Positions 9,283-17,740 of a stretch of DNA of 64,000 nucleotides are shown one piece after another. The notes under the pieces are model-generated. The model had not been told where the DNA came from. It did not search any database and saw nothing but the letters and a program-made list of their open reading frames with translations. The position numbers and the translations under genes are program-made. The DNA lies in the NCBI GenBank assembly GCA_934654775.1, contig CAKUGR010000014.1, positions 13,764-77,763 on the forward strand. Reading direction: 5' to 3'. Source of the stretch: an uncultured Collinsella sp. Its GTDB lineage: Bacteria; Actinomycetota; Coriobacteriia; Coriobacteriales; Coriobacteriaceae. Numbering within the stretch: the first letter of the stretch is position 1; the number at the start of each line of letters is the position of its first letter.

Positions 9283-10164
9283 TTACTGGTCGGTCGGCTT
9301 AGCGACGCCGGACTCGTCGGACCAGAGCTCGACACCCTTGTTCTTAAGGTAGTTGTCGGCGTATGCGCGACGGCCGCCGGGCTTGGCGGTGAGGTCGCCC
9401 ATCATGTTGGAGAAGCCGCCGTCGACCTTGATGGCATCGCCGGTGGTAAAGTCCGAGCGCTTGGACGCCAGGAACATGACGGCGTTGGCGATATCGCTGA
9501 CCTCGCCGATGCGGCGCGTGGCGATCAGGCGGCTGCGGCTCTTCTCGACCTCGGGGTCGGCGTAGAAGTTGGCCGACATGGGGGTCTTAACGAAGCAGGG
9601 CTCGACGCAGTTGGAGCGAACGCCATACGGGCCCCACTCGGCAGCGAGCATCTTGGACATCATGTTGACGCCGGCCTTGGTGGAGCTGTACACGCCCGAG
9701 AACGTCTCGGGGGAGTGGCTGGCGACGGTGGAGATGTGCACCAGACGGCCCTGGCCGGCCTTGATCATCTCGCGACCAAAGCGCTGCGAGGTGATGAAAT
9801 AGCCGGTGAGGTTGACGTTGAGCACCTGCTCCCAGTCGCTCAGCGGCAGGTCCTCCATAGCGGCGAAGCGCAGGATGCCGGCGGTGTTGACGAGGACGTC
9901 GACGCGGCCGAAGTTGGCGATGGTAGCGTCGACGGCGGCCTGAACCTCGGCCTCGTCGGTGGCGTTCATCTTGTAGCCCTCGGCGTGGATGCCAAACTCG
10001 GCAGCGAGGTCGGCGGCAGCGGCCTTGACCTTCTCCTCATCCAGGTCGAGCATGACGACGTTGGCGCCATTGCGGGCGAACTCGCGGCAGATCTCGGCGC
10101 CCATACCGCCGAGTGCGCCGGTCACGGCGCAGACATCGCCCTCGAGCTTAAGCCAATTGCTCAT
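9283..10164 (-). CDS. SDR family NAD(P)-dependent oxidoreductase
   Basis: A 293-residue classical short-chain dehydrogenase. It has the cofactor motif 'TGALGGMG' (TGxxxGxG), 'NVNLTG', a catalytic Ser in 'VHISTVASHSPE', and the 'YSSTK' (YxxxK) pair. The 'GDAIKVDGGFSNMMG' end is typical, followed by an extra tail of about 35 residues. It is the first gene of the operon with the MFS carrier and the Gfo/Idh enzyme, and is divergent from the LysR gene. It probably oxidises an alcohol on the imported substrate. Confidence 0.87.
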   Translation of the reverse strand: MSNWLKLEGDVCAVTGALGGMGAEICREFARNGANVVMLDLDEEKVKAAAADLAAEFGIHAEGYKMNATDEAEVQAAVDATIANFGRVDVLVNTAGILRFAAMEDLPLSDWEQVLNVNLTGYFITSQRFGREMIKAGQGRLVHISTVASHSPETFSGVYSSTKAGVNMMSKMLAAEWGPYGVRSNCVEPCFVKTPMSANFYADPEVEKSRSRLIATRRIGEVSDIANAVMFLASKRSDFTTGDAIKVDGGFSNMMGDLTAKPGGRRAYADNYLKNKGVELWSDESGVAKPTDQ

Positions 10165-10397
10165 AGGAACTTCCCTTCTTGTGCCTCCCAGTGGGCCGCT
10201 CCCATTAACCGACCCACGTGGTTTTCGCTGGTTATCGTATGCTTTGCGTTTGCGCAGGTGAATTGCATATTTGTTAGAATGGCGTTAACCGTAGGTTCAT
10301 ACCGCTTGATGCGATTTGTATCCGATTGAGCGCGTGACCTGCGAAAACGACCCCCTGCGGCACCGTGTGGCCGTGCGTGCGAAAACGGAGAGATGAC

Positions 10398-11276
10398 GTG
10401 TACGATCGACGACTTGAGGCTATTTCGGCCGCCGCGGAGCTGGGAAGTTTCTCGCGTGCCGCGGCAAAGCTGCGCGTGTCGACGCCGGCGCTCGTCAAAC
10501 AGGTGTCGGGGTTCGAGGCCGAGTTCGGTATTACGCTGTTCGAGCGCTCGCATTCGGGCGTCAAGGTGACGCCAGCGGGCGCGCTGTTAGTGGACGACGC
10601 GCGCTCGATCATGCGCCAGTCCGAGGATGCCCTGCGCCGTGCCCGACGCGCGGCGGGCGATGGCGGTGCGGTGCGCTTAGGCGTATCGATGATGTGCCCG
10701 GGGCGTCAGACGCTTTCAATGTGGACGGGCGTGCACGAGCTGGAGCCGTCGCTGCGTTTTGAGATCGTGCCGGTGAGTGACCTCTACGACGAGCGCGAGA
10801 CCGTCATGCGCAGCTTGGGCCGCGAGGTCGACGTGGTGCAGTCGAGTTTTTCGACCCCACGCTGGGGTGACGCCTGCCAAAAGCTCCTTATCGTCAACGT
10901 ACCGTTTTATATTGATGTGCCGCGCACGAGCTCGCTTGCGCGCAAGAGCCGCATCACGGTTGCCGACTTGGAAGGCATGCGCCTGCGCGTGCTTCGCCAC
11001 GGCAACGACGCCATGGACAGTCTGCGCATCGACCTTTTGGCCGACGGCGGCGTGGACGTGATCGACGTGGACAGCTTCGACTTCGCACTCTTTAACGAGG
11101 CCGAGGAAAAGGGCGACGCGGTGCTCACCTGCGGCGCGTGGTCGGGCGTGCACCCTGCCTTTGTGGGCGTGCCGTTCCTATGCGGCCGCGAGGTGCCGGT
11201 CTATCTGCATTACCCGCTCGAGCCCACCTTACAAGTGCAAAAATTCGTCAACGCCATGGCCCAACTCCTCAAGTAG
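10398..11276 (+). CDS. LysR-type transcriptional regulator
   Basis: A 292-residue protein with an N-terminal winged helix ('RRLEAISAAAELGSFSRAAA', 'TPALVKQVSGFEAEFG', 'LFERSHSGVKVTPAG') and a C-terminal effector-binding domain. The start is taken as GTG 10398 because GGAG lies at 10387-10390; an upstream ATG at 10365 lacks such a site. LysR proteins usually control a divergent operon, here the SDR/MFS/Gfo genes starting at 10164. The 233-bp gap contains the A/T-rich segment TGCATATTTGTTAGAATG, a plausible promoter/operator region. The effector is unknown. Confidence 0.88.
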   Translation: MYDRRLEAISAAAELGSFSRAAAKLRVSTPALVKQVSGFEAEFGITLFERSHSGVKVTPAGALLVDDARSIMRQSEDALRRARRAAGDGGAVRLGVSMMCPGRQTLSMWTGVHELEPSLRFEIVPVSDLYDERETVMRSLGREVDVVQSSFSTPRWGDACQKLLIVNVPFYIDVPRTSSLARKSRITVADLEGMRLRVLRHGNDAMDSLRIDLLADGGVDVIDVDSFDFALFNEAEEKGDAVLTCGAWSGVHPAFVGVPFLCGREVPVYLHYPLEPTLQVQKFVNAMAQLLK

Positions 11277-11328
11277 CGACCTTGGCGATGATTTTTTAAT
11301 CCCCGTCCCAGAAAAATCATCGGCACCA

Positions 11329-11366
11329 AAAAGCCCCCGCAGCTCGTGTGAGCTGCGGGGGCTTTG
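11329..11366 (+). terminator. Terminator after the LysR gene
   Basis: AAGCCCCCGCAGCT pairs with AGCTGCGGGGGCTT across a 6-nt loop. Just upstream, GATGATTTTT and AAAAATCATC at 11287-11321 form another small fold-back. Confidence 0.8.
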
Positions 11367-11394
11367 TTCGCTATGGCGCTTCGTGTCTGGGTCG

Positions 11395-11480
11395 CTGAGA
11401 TGAGTCGATTTGCCCCGAAAGAGGAGGGCATTGACCTTGGGGTCATGCCCGACGAATGAGCGGCAAATCGGCCATCTCAG
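11395..11480. repeat. Nested fold-back between convergent LysR and ABC genes
   Basis: Outer arms CTGAGATGAGTCGATTTGCC and GGCAAATCGGCCATCTCAG pair nearly fully. The interior carries GGGCATGACC-like self-complementary sequence (GGGCATTGACC / GGTCATGCCC). It is a REP-like or terminator structure close to the ABC operon stop. Confidence 0.65.
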
Positions 11481-11489
11481 TGAGCCAGA

Positions 11490-13409
11490 CTACTCCAGCT
11501 CAAACGCTCCGGTGTAGAGCTGATAGTAATACCCGCGCTTGGCGATGAGCTCGTCGTGGTTGCCGCGCTCGATGATGCGGCCGTGGTCCAGGCAGATGAT
11601 CGCGTCGGAGTTGCGCACGGTGGAGAGGCGGTGTGCGATGACAAACGTCGTGCGGCCCTCCATGAGCTTGTCCATGCCGGCCTGCACGATAGCCTCGGTG
11701 CGGGTGTCGATGGAGCTCGTGGCCTCGTCCAGAATCATCGCCGGCGGATCGGCGACGGCGGCGCGCGCGATCGAGATCAGCTGGCGCTGGCCCTGCGACA
11801 GCTGCGCACCGTTGCCGGTGAGCATGGTGTCGTAGCCGTCGGGCAGGCGGGTGATAAAGTCATCCGCGCCCGCGAGCTTGGCCGCCGCGATGCACTCCTC
11901 GTCGGTGGCGTCCAGGTTGCCGTAGCGGATGTTGTCCATCACGGTGCCGGTGAACAGGTTCACGTCCTGCAGCACCACGCCCAGCGAGCGACGCAGGTCG
12001 GACTTGCGAATCTTGTTGACGTTGATGCCGTCGTAGCGGATCTTGCCGTCGGCAATGTCGTAGAAGCGGTTGATGAGGTTGGTGATGGTCGTCTTGCCGG
12101 CACCGGTGGCGCCGACAAACGCGACCTTCTGGCCCGGCTTGGCGTACACAGACACGCCGTGCAGCACCTCGTGGTCGGGCGTATAGCCAAAGTCCACGTT
12201 GTCCATGACCAGGTCGCCACGCAGCGGCACGTACTCGATCTCGCCAGTTGCACGGTGCGGGTGCTTCCAGGCCCACATGCCGGTGCGGTGGTCGGCCTCC
12301 TCGAGCTGCCAGGTGTCGGGATTCACCTGTGCGTTGACGAGCGTCACGTAGCCCTCGTCGGCCTCGGGCTCCTCGTCGAGTAGCTCAAAGATACGCTCGG
12401 CGCCGGCAAGGCCCATGACCACGGCGTTGATCTGCTGCGAGATCTGGCCGATCTGGCCGCAGAACTGCTTGGTCATGTTGAGGAACGGCACCACGACGGC
12501 GATGGAGAGTGCCATGCCCGAGAGGCTCAGGTTGGGCACGCCCAGCGCCAGGAAGATGCCGCCGGTCAGCGCGACCAGCACGTAGAGCAAGTCGCCCAGG
12601 TTCCCGAGGATCGGCATGAGGATGTTGGCGTACATGTTGGCCTTCTGCGAGACCTCGAAGAGCTTCTCGTTGCGCTCGTCAAAATCGGCCTCGGCGGCGG
12701 ACTCGTGACAGAACGCCTTGACGACTTTCTGGCCGTTCATGACTTCCTCGATATGGCCCTCGACCACGCCGAGCTCGGTCTGCTGCGCGATAAAGAAACG
12801 CGCGGAGTTGGAGCCGAGCAGCTTGGTCATAAAGGTCATAAAGGCGACGCCGGCAATGATGACCAGGCACATCCACGCGCTGTAGTACAGCATGATGAAG
12901 AACACGGTGACGATGACGATGATCGTCATGAGCAGGTTGGGCAGCGACTGGCTGATCATCTGGCGCAGCGTGTCGATGTCGTTGGTGTAGTGGCTCATGA
13001 TGTCGCCGCGCTGGTGCGTGTCGAAGTAGCGGATCGGCAGGTCCTGCATGCGGTTGAACATCTTCTCGCGCAGCTTCTCGAGCGAGCCCTGCGTGATGAC
13101 GGCCATGGCGCGGTTCCAGAAGAGCGACGAGGCGACGCCCACGGCATAGATGCAGCCGAGGGTGGTCACAAGCTTCAAGATCTTGGGCTGCGCGGCCGTC
13201 CAGTCGCCCGACTGCCACGATTCGCTAATGACCTGCAGCGCGCTCTGGAGAAACGTCGCGCCGATGGAATTGATGATGGCGCAGAGCACCACGCCGGCGA
13301 CGACGAGGGGCAAAAGCACTGGGTAGAAGCCAAAGAGCATCTTGATGAGGCGCGTCATGGTGCCGCCCTTGCGGTTGCGTGCGCGCTCGGCGGTCATTGC
13401 CTTACTCAT
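11490..13409 (-). CDS. ABC exporter half-transporter, consensus ATP site subunit
   Basis: A 639-residue fused membrane/ATPase half-transporter. Six membrane segments occupy the first ~330 residues. The ATPase has Walker A 'GATGAGKTT', signature 'LSQGQRQ', Walker B 'MILDEATSSID' with the catalytic Glu, and an H-loop 'IAHRLSTV'. Start ATG 13409 has AGGAGG at 13418-13423; a longer in-frame start is unlikely. It overlaps the upstream partner gene by 8 bp. The pair probably forms a heterodimeric exporter of drugs, peptides or lipids in the cytoplasmic membrane. An insertion precedes the ATPase core ('TWQLEEADHRTGMWAWKHPH'). Confidence 0.9.
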   Translation of the reverse strand: MSKAMTAERARNRKGGTMTRLIKMLFGFYPVLLPLVVAGVVLCAIINSIGATFLQSALQVISESWQSGDWTAAQPKILKLVTTLGCIYAVGVASSLFWNRAMAVITQGSLEKLREKMFNRMQDLPIRYFDTHQRGDIMSHYTNDIDTLRQMISQSLPNLLMTIIVIVTVFFIMLYYSAWMCLVIIAGVAFMTFMTKLLGSNSARFFIAQQTELGVVEGHIEEVMNGQKVVKAFCHESAAEADFDERNEKLFEVSQKANMYANILMPILGNLGDLLYVLVALTGGIFLALGVPNLSLSGMALSIAVVVPFLNMTKQFCGQIGQISQQINAVVMGLAGAERIFELLDEEPEADEGYVTLVNAQVNPDTWQLEEADHRTGMWAWKHPHRATGEIEYVPLRGDLVMDNVDFGYTPDHEVLHGVSVYAKPGQKVAFVGATGAGKTTITNLINRFYDIADGKIRYDGINVNKIRKSDLRRSLGVVLQDVNLFTGTVMDNIRYGNLDATDEECIAAAKLAGADDFITRLPDGYDTMLTGNGAQLSQGQRQLISIARAAVADPPAMILDEATSSIDTRTEAIVQAGMDKLMEGRTTFVIAHRLSTVRNSDAIICLDHGRIIERGNHDELIAKRGYYYQLYTGAFELE

Positions 13410-15225
13410 GTGCCTCGCCTCCTTCCTGGGTCTGAGCTTGCGGTGAGGATGCCTCGGTGTCGGCTGCGGCGGTCTCGGCCGCCTCCTCGCCTTCGGCACT
13501 CAACTTGTTTTGCGAGGTAAAGGTCTCGCGGTAGATCTCGCTCGTCTTCAGCAGCTCGTCGTGGTTGCCGATGTCCTTGATGCGGCCGCCCTCCATGACG
13601 ATGATGCGGTCGGCGTCCTGCACGGAGCTGATGCGCTGGGCGATGATGAGCTTGGTCGTGTTGGGCAGGTAGCTCGCCAGGCCCTCGCGGATCTTGGCGT
13701 CGGTCTTGGTGTCGACGGCGCTCGTGGAGTCGTCCAGGATCAGAATCTTGGGGCGACGCAGCAGGGCGCGCGCGATGCACAGGCGCTGCTTCTGGCCGCC
13801 GGAGACGTTGGAGCCGCCCTGCTCAATCCAAGTGTCGTAGCCCTTGGGGAAGCCGTCGACAAACTCGTCGGCGCAGGCCAGATGTGCGGCCTCGCGGACC
13901 TCCTCGTCGGTGGCGTTTGGGTCGCCCCAGCGCAGGTTCTCGGCGATGGTGCCGCTAAACAGCACGTTTTTCTGCAGGACCATGGCTACCTGGTGGCGCA
14001 GCGCGTCCAGGTCGTAGTCGCGCACGTCCACGCCGCCGACGCGCACGGTGCCCTCGGTGACATCGTACAGGCGGGCGATCAGGTTCACGAGCGTCGACTT
14101 GGCCGAGCCGGTGCCGCCGATAATACCGATGGTCTCGCCGCTCTTAATGTGCAGGTCGATATCGTCGAGCGCCTGGCGCTTCGCGTGCTCGGAATACTTA
14201 AAGCTCACGTGGTCAAAGTCGATGGAACCGTCGGCAACCTCGAGCACGGGCTCGGCGGGATCGGCGATCGTGGGCTCGGCAGCCAGCACCTCGGTAATGC
14301 GGTGTGCCGATTCGTCGGCCATGGTCACCATGACAAAGATCATCGACAGCTGCATCAGACTCATCAGAATCTGGAAGCCGTAGGTAAAGATGGAGGAGAG
14401 CTGGCCCACGTCGAACAGGGTGCCCTGGCTCGTGATGATGAGCTCGGAACCCAGGTAGATGATGACGACGAACGCGCCGTTGACGCAGATGTTCATCATG
14501 GGGTTGTTGAAGGCGAGCAGCTTCTCGGCGCGGGTGAAGTCCATCTGGACGTCGCGCGCGGCGGTGGCGAACTTCTCCTTCTCGTAGTCCTGGCGCACGT
14601 AACTCTTGACCACGCGCATGCCGGTGACGTTTTCCTCAACGGATTCGTTGAGCGCGTCGTACTTGTGGAAGACGCGGGCAAAGATCGGGCGCACCTTATG
14701 GATGATGAAGAACAGGCCAAAGCCCAGCAGCGGAATGATGACCAGGTAGACCATGGCGACGCTGCCGCCCATGGCGTATGCCATGGTAAAGGCAAAGACC
14801 AGCACCAGCGGCGAGCGCACGGCGATGCGAATGAGCATCATAAAGGCCTGCTGCACGTTGTTGATGTCGGTGGTGAGGCGGGTGACGAGCGAGGAGCTCG
14901 AGAACTCGTCGATGTTGGCGAAGCTGAACGTCTGGATTTTGTAGAACAGGTCGCGACGCAGGTTCTTGGCAAAGCCGCAGCTGGCATGGCTGCAGGTGAT
15001 GCCCGCGGCGGCGCCAAAGGCGAGTGACGTCAGCGCGATGAGTATGAGAAGGCCGGCGGTGGGCAGCATCTCGGTAACGGCGGTGCCGTCCTTGATGGCG
15101 TCGATCATGTCGGCGGTGATAAACGGGATCATCATCTGGCAGATTACCTCGCCAAGCACCAGCAGCGGCGTGGCGATCGTGACCTTCATGTAATCGCGGA
15201 TGCTGCCCATAAGGGTTTTAATCAT
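13402..15225 (-). CDS. ABC exporter half-transporter, degenerate ATP site subunit
   Basis: A 607-residue half-transporter. The membrane domain covers the first ~310 residues. The ATPase carries a changed Walker A ('GGTGSAKST', Ala for the third Gly), signature 'VSGGQKQR', Walker B followed by Asp ('ILDDSTSAVD') instead of Glu, and Gln in the H-loop ('IAQRISSV'). These changes are typical of the non-catalytic half of heterodimeric exporters of the TM287/288 or BmrCD kind. The Ala/Glu/Thr-rich C-terminal tail runs into the next gene. It overlaps marR by 8 bp, so the three genes are translationally coupled. Confidence 0.9.
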   Translation of the reverse strand: MIKTLMGSIRDYMKVTIATPLLVLGEVICQMMIPFITADMIDAIKDGTAVTEMLPTAGLLILIALTSLAFGAAAGITCSHASCGFAKNLRRDLFYKIQTFSFANIDEFSSSSLVTRLTTDINNVQQAFMMLIRIAVRSPLVLVFAFTMAYAMGGSVAMVYLVIIPLLGFGLFFIIHKVRPIFARVFHKYDALNESVEENVTGMRVVKSYVRQDYEKEKFATAARDVQMDFTRAEKLLAFNNPMMNICVNGAFVVIIYLGSELIITSQGTLFDVGQLSSIFTYGFQILMSLMQLSMIFVMVTMADESAHRITEVLAAEPTIADPAEPVLEVADGSIDFDHVSFKYSEHAKRQALDDIDLHIKSGETIGIIGGTGSAKSTLVNLIARLYDVTEGTVRVGGVDVRDYDLDALRHQVAMVLQKNVLFSGTIAENLRWGDPNATDEEVREAAHLACADEFVDGFPKGYDTWIEQGGSNVSGGQKQRLCIARALLRRPKILILDDSTSAVDTKTDAKIREGLASYLPNTTKLIIAQRISSVQDADRIIVMEGGRIKDIGNHDELLKTSEIYRETFTSQNKLSAEGEEAAETAAADTEASSPQAQTQEGGEAHE

Positions 15226-15724
15226 CCAGTTCCTCCCAGGTTACGCGGATTTTATCGAGCATTTCGGCGAGGTCCTCGCGCTCGTCGTGGGTGAGCGCGC
15301 TAAAGGCCTGCTCTCTAAAGCGAATGCGGGCAGCCTGCTCTACGTGGGCCTTTTCCCATCCCGCTTCGGTCAGGCGAATGGTGAGCTGCCGCCGGTCTTT
15401 GGGATTGCGGCTGCGCTCGATAAGGCCGGCGCATTCGATCTTGGAGAGAATCTCGGAAAGCGAACCGGGCTTAAGATCAAAGTGCAGGCCTAGTTCCTGC
15501 TGTGACATCTCGCCGTTTGGCTGCTTGGCGAGCAGGCAGACGATGGGGGCCTTTCCCGAGGCGCCGCCGCCGTGAAAGTGCAGAAAGTGGCCGCAGAAGC
15601 CCAGCCCGTTTAGGATGTGCTTGGCGAGCGCGTCTGATTGGGACTGTGCCGCGGGCGCATCTGCGGGTTCATGAGGGTCGCCGCCCGGCGTGTGGGGGCA
15701 GAGGCCGATGTGGTCATCGCACAT
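15218..15724 (-). CDS. MarR family transcriptional repressor
   Basis: A 168-residue protein with a winged-helix core ('SQQELGLHFDLKPGSLSEIL', 'LIERSRNPKDRRQLTIRLTEAG'), where the wing 'DRR' is characteristic of MarR. The N-terminal ~40 residues are His/Cys/Pro-rich ('MCDDHIGLCPHTPGGDPHEP'), and 'GFCGHFLHFHGGG' adds more Cys/His; metal or oxidant sensing is possible but unproven. ATG 15724 has AAAGGAGC upstream. It is the first gene of the exporter operon and probably autoregulates it through the palindrome in its promoter. Confidence 0.9.
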   Translation of the reverse strand: MCDDHIGLCPHTPGGDPHEPADAPAAQSQSDALAKHILNGLGFCGHFLHFHGGGASGKAPIVCLLAKQPNGEMSQQELGLHFDLKPGSLSEILSKIECAGLIERSRNPKDRRQLTIRLTEAGWEKAHVEQAARIRFREQAFSALTHDEREDLAEMLDKIRVTWEELDD

Positions 15725-15740
15725 GGTGTCGCTCCTTTCT

Positions 15741-15803
15741 TTAGTTAGGTAGTGCAATTGTTTTGTGCCTAACTAATCTAGGAGTGCAAGAAATAAATGT
15801 CAA
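15741..15803 (-). promoter_or_regulatory. marR-exporter promoter with 9-bp inverted-repeat operator
   Basis: On the minus strand, TTGACA (15798-15803) and TAGATT (15775-15780) are 17 bp apart. TTAGTTAGG (15741-15749) and CCTAACTAA (15768-15776) form a perfect inverted repeat whose outer arm overlaps the -10 box, as expected for MarR autorepression. Confidence 0.8.
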
Positions 15804-15820
15804 GGTACCAAACTTATTAA

Positions 15821-15890
15821 GTTACGGCGTTTTACCAAACGCCGTAACCGCTCGACGCTGCAAACGCTCCTAAGCGGCAATCTGATCCCT
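15821..15890. repeat. Family P2 element, truncated copy
   Basis: A hairpin with 12-bp arms GTTACGGCGTTT / AAACGCCGTAAC and loop TACC (15821-15848) is followed by CGCTCGACGCTGCAAACG and AGCGGCAATCTG, shared with the copy at 59170. The right arm of the large stem seen in the other two copies is missing. The surrounding gene-free stretch 15804-16284 otherwise holds only the fold-back at 15953-16104. Confidence 0.8.
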
Positions 15891-15952
15891 TGGGGACGAA
15901 GGAAAAGGTATCGTTTTGGGCTGCGATGATGCCTTTCGAAGCGGCCTTGCCA

Positions 15953-16104
15953 AAAACTATGCCTAATTACTACGATGAATCCAGCAACGCTGACCACAAC
16001 AGCTGCTTCTGAAAAAACGCAAGCTATCTACCTGCGGTTTTGTTGGAGAGAAATTCGTTGTGGTTGGAGGCGGGCGGTTAAACGTAGTAAATAGGCATAG
16101 TTTT
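15953..16104. repeat. 22-bp inverted repeats bounding a 150-bp element
   Basis: AAAACTATGCCTAATTACTACG near 15954-15975 and the reverse complement of it, with one mismatch, at about 16083-16104. Inside are CCACAACA-type and TTGTGGTT-type complementary words. It is MITE-like in shape; no coding sequence was recognised. Confidence 0.65.
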
Positions 16105-16284
16105 GAAATGGCGCTATATGAGTAGCATCAACTAGGCCGCTATGGAGCAAACAGCCCCCATTTCCGAAACCTTTCCGCAACAATTTGCCCTTCGTACCGC
16201 TCGCCTCCGCCCACAACGCCTCCTGCGCTACACTTAGTCGCACTGTGGCGCTGCCGCGCCGCGCCCGAAACAAGGGAGACCCTT

Positions 16285-17109
16285 ATGAAGAACACTCAGC
16301 TGCTGCTGATCAACGATATGTGCGGTTACGGCAAGGTCGCGCTTTCCGCCATGCTGCCGGTGCTGTCGCACATGGGCTACCGTATCCATAACCTGCCGAC
16401 GGCGCTCGTGTCCGACACGCTCAACTACCCCAAGTTCTACATCCACGACACCACGGAGTACGTGCGTCAGAGTCTTGCCATCTGGGAAGAACTCGGCTTT
16501 GAGTTCGACGCCATCTCGACCGGCTTTATCGTGACCGAGGAAGAGACGCGTATCATCTCGGACTTTTGCCACCGTCGCGCGCAAAAGGGCACCAAGGTGT
16601 TCGTCGACCCCATCATGGGCGACAACGGCAAGCTCTATGCCGGTGTGCCCGAGTCCACGATCGGCCTCATGAGGCATCTGCTCGAGTGCGCCGACTACGC
16701 GGTTCCTAACTATACCGAGGCCTGCCTGCTCACCGATACGCCCATCGCCGAGCAAATCACGCCTGACGAGGCTCGCGTCCTTGTGGACGCTATGCGCGCG
16801 CTGGGCGCCAAGTCGGTGGTCATTACGAGTGCCGTGGTCAATGGCACGAACGCCGTTATCGGTTACGCCCATGTGACGGGGGAGTACTTTACGATTCCCT
16901 TTGAGCTCATTCCGGTCTATTTCCCGGGCACGGGCGACACGTTCTCAGCGGTGCTCGTCGGCCGCGTGATGGCTGGTTGGAGTCTGCAGCGCGCAACGGC
17001 CGATGCCATGCGCGTGGTGGCGGAGCTTATCGAGCGCAACGCCGACCAGGAGGACAAGTCCGCCGGCCTTCCCATCGAGGCCTGCCTGGATGTGATCGAC
17101 CATGAGTAA
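16285..17109 (+). CDS. pdxY: Pyridoxamine/pyridoxal kinase (PdxY/PdxK type)
   Basis: A 274-residue ribokinase-like protein. 'LLINDMCGYGKVALSAMLPV' matches the N-terminal substrate loop of pyridoxal kinases, 'VDPIMGDNGKLY' the Mg-ATP region, 'VPNYTEACLLT' the family strand, and 'FPGTGDTFSA' the anion hole with the catalytic Asp. It phosphorylates B6 vitamers in the salvage route to pyridoxal phosphate, in the cytosol. The length fits the family (about 280). It overlaps the next gene by 8 bp. Confidence 0.88.
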   Translation: MKNTQLLLINDMCGYGKVALSAMLPVLSHMGYRIHNLPTALVSDTLNYPKFYIHDTTEYVRQSLAIWEELGFEFDAISTGFIVTEEETRIISDFCHRRAQKGTKVFVDPIMGDNGKLYAGVPESTIGLMRHLLECADYAVPNYTEACLLTDTPIAEQITPDEARVLVDAMRALGAKSVVITSAVVNGTNAVIGYAHVTGEYFTIPFELIPVYFPGTGDTFSAVLVGRVMAGWSLQRATADAMRVVAELIERNADQEDKSAGLPIEACLDVIDHE

Positions 17110-17431
17110 CGCCGGCGAGAGTGGCCCCGAGCCCGCGAGCGAGAACAAGCCGCTCGGTGCGCCACGCGGCAAGCGCCCACGTATCCGCATTAGCTGCGTG
17201 GACCAGCTGGGTACGTGTCGTTGCCACCATGGCCACAAGCCGGGCGACGTGTTCGACTTCGACCGCGACCGCGGCAAGATGTGCTCCATGGCCTGCCATG
17301 TGGGCTTTCCCTATATCGATATCCTGCGCTACGGCGGCACCGTGCCCGGTAACGAGCCCGGCACGGCAAAGTTCTGCTGCCCCGAGGTCGATACGTTGAA
17401 CGTCTGGCTCGCCGAGATCGTCGACGAGTAA
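17102..17431 (+). CDS. TIGR04076-like small Cys-rich protein
   Basis: A 109-residue protein. After a charged N-terminus it reads 'CRCHHGHKPGDVFDF', 'GKMCSMACHVGFPYIDILRYG' and 'AKFCCPEVDTLNVWLAEIVDE', the pattern of the TIGR04076 family of uncharacterised small proteins. Its six or more Cys suggest metal binding or a redox role; the function is unknown. It is translationally coupled to pdxY. Its last 30 codons are duplicated at 19115-19204 beyond the AAA+ gene. Confidence 0.7.
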   Translation: MSNAGESGPEPASENKPLGAPRGKRPRIRISCVDQLGTCRCHHGHKPGDVFDFDRDRGKMCSMACHVGFPYIDILRYGGTVPGNEPGTAKFCCPEVDTLNVWLAEIVDE

Positions 17432-17558
17432 TCGAGCGTGGATTTTCTCCCACCGAGATAATGAGCGTGGATTTTCTCCCGTTTTGGATGCCATTTAGCG
17501 CTCAAAGTGGGAGATAGTCCTCGCTCGATTTGTATGGGGGAGAAAAACCACGCTCGAT
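17431..17558. repeat. Family P4 nested inverted repeat, copy 1
   Basis: ATCGAGCGTGGATTTTCTCC at the left pairs with GGAGAAAAACCACGCTCGAT at the right. An inner GAGCGTGGATTTTCTCCC pairs with GGGAGATAGTCCTCGCTC. It starts directly after the stop codon of the small Cys-rich gene. The second copy is at 19204-19330. Confidence 0.8.
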
Positions 17559-17640
17559 TTGTATATGGGAATTCCGACTTCGCTTATGCCTATGCTTAGG
17601 CGTTGTCGTCGTTGTTCTGTGCGCGAGTAAGGTCAAATTT

Positions 17641-17718
17641 CTGCATTTCATCCGATTTCGGTACTAAAAATCTCTGCATTTCATCGATAATAGTCGATAT
17701 AAATATCTGCATTTCATT
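17641..17718. promoter_or_regulatory. Three direct repeats at exact 33-bp spacing upstream of the AAA+ gene
   Basis: CTGCATTTCATC lies at 17641-17652 and 17674-17685, and CTGCATTTCATT at 17707-17718. The first bases are exactly 33 bp apart, about three helical turns. The flanks are A/T-rich. This is an iteron-like array that could bind the downstream ATPase or a regulator. Confidence 0.75.
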
Positions 17719-17740
17719 TATCGAGGCGATGGGAGAGCTT

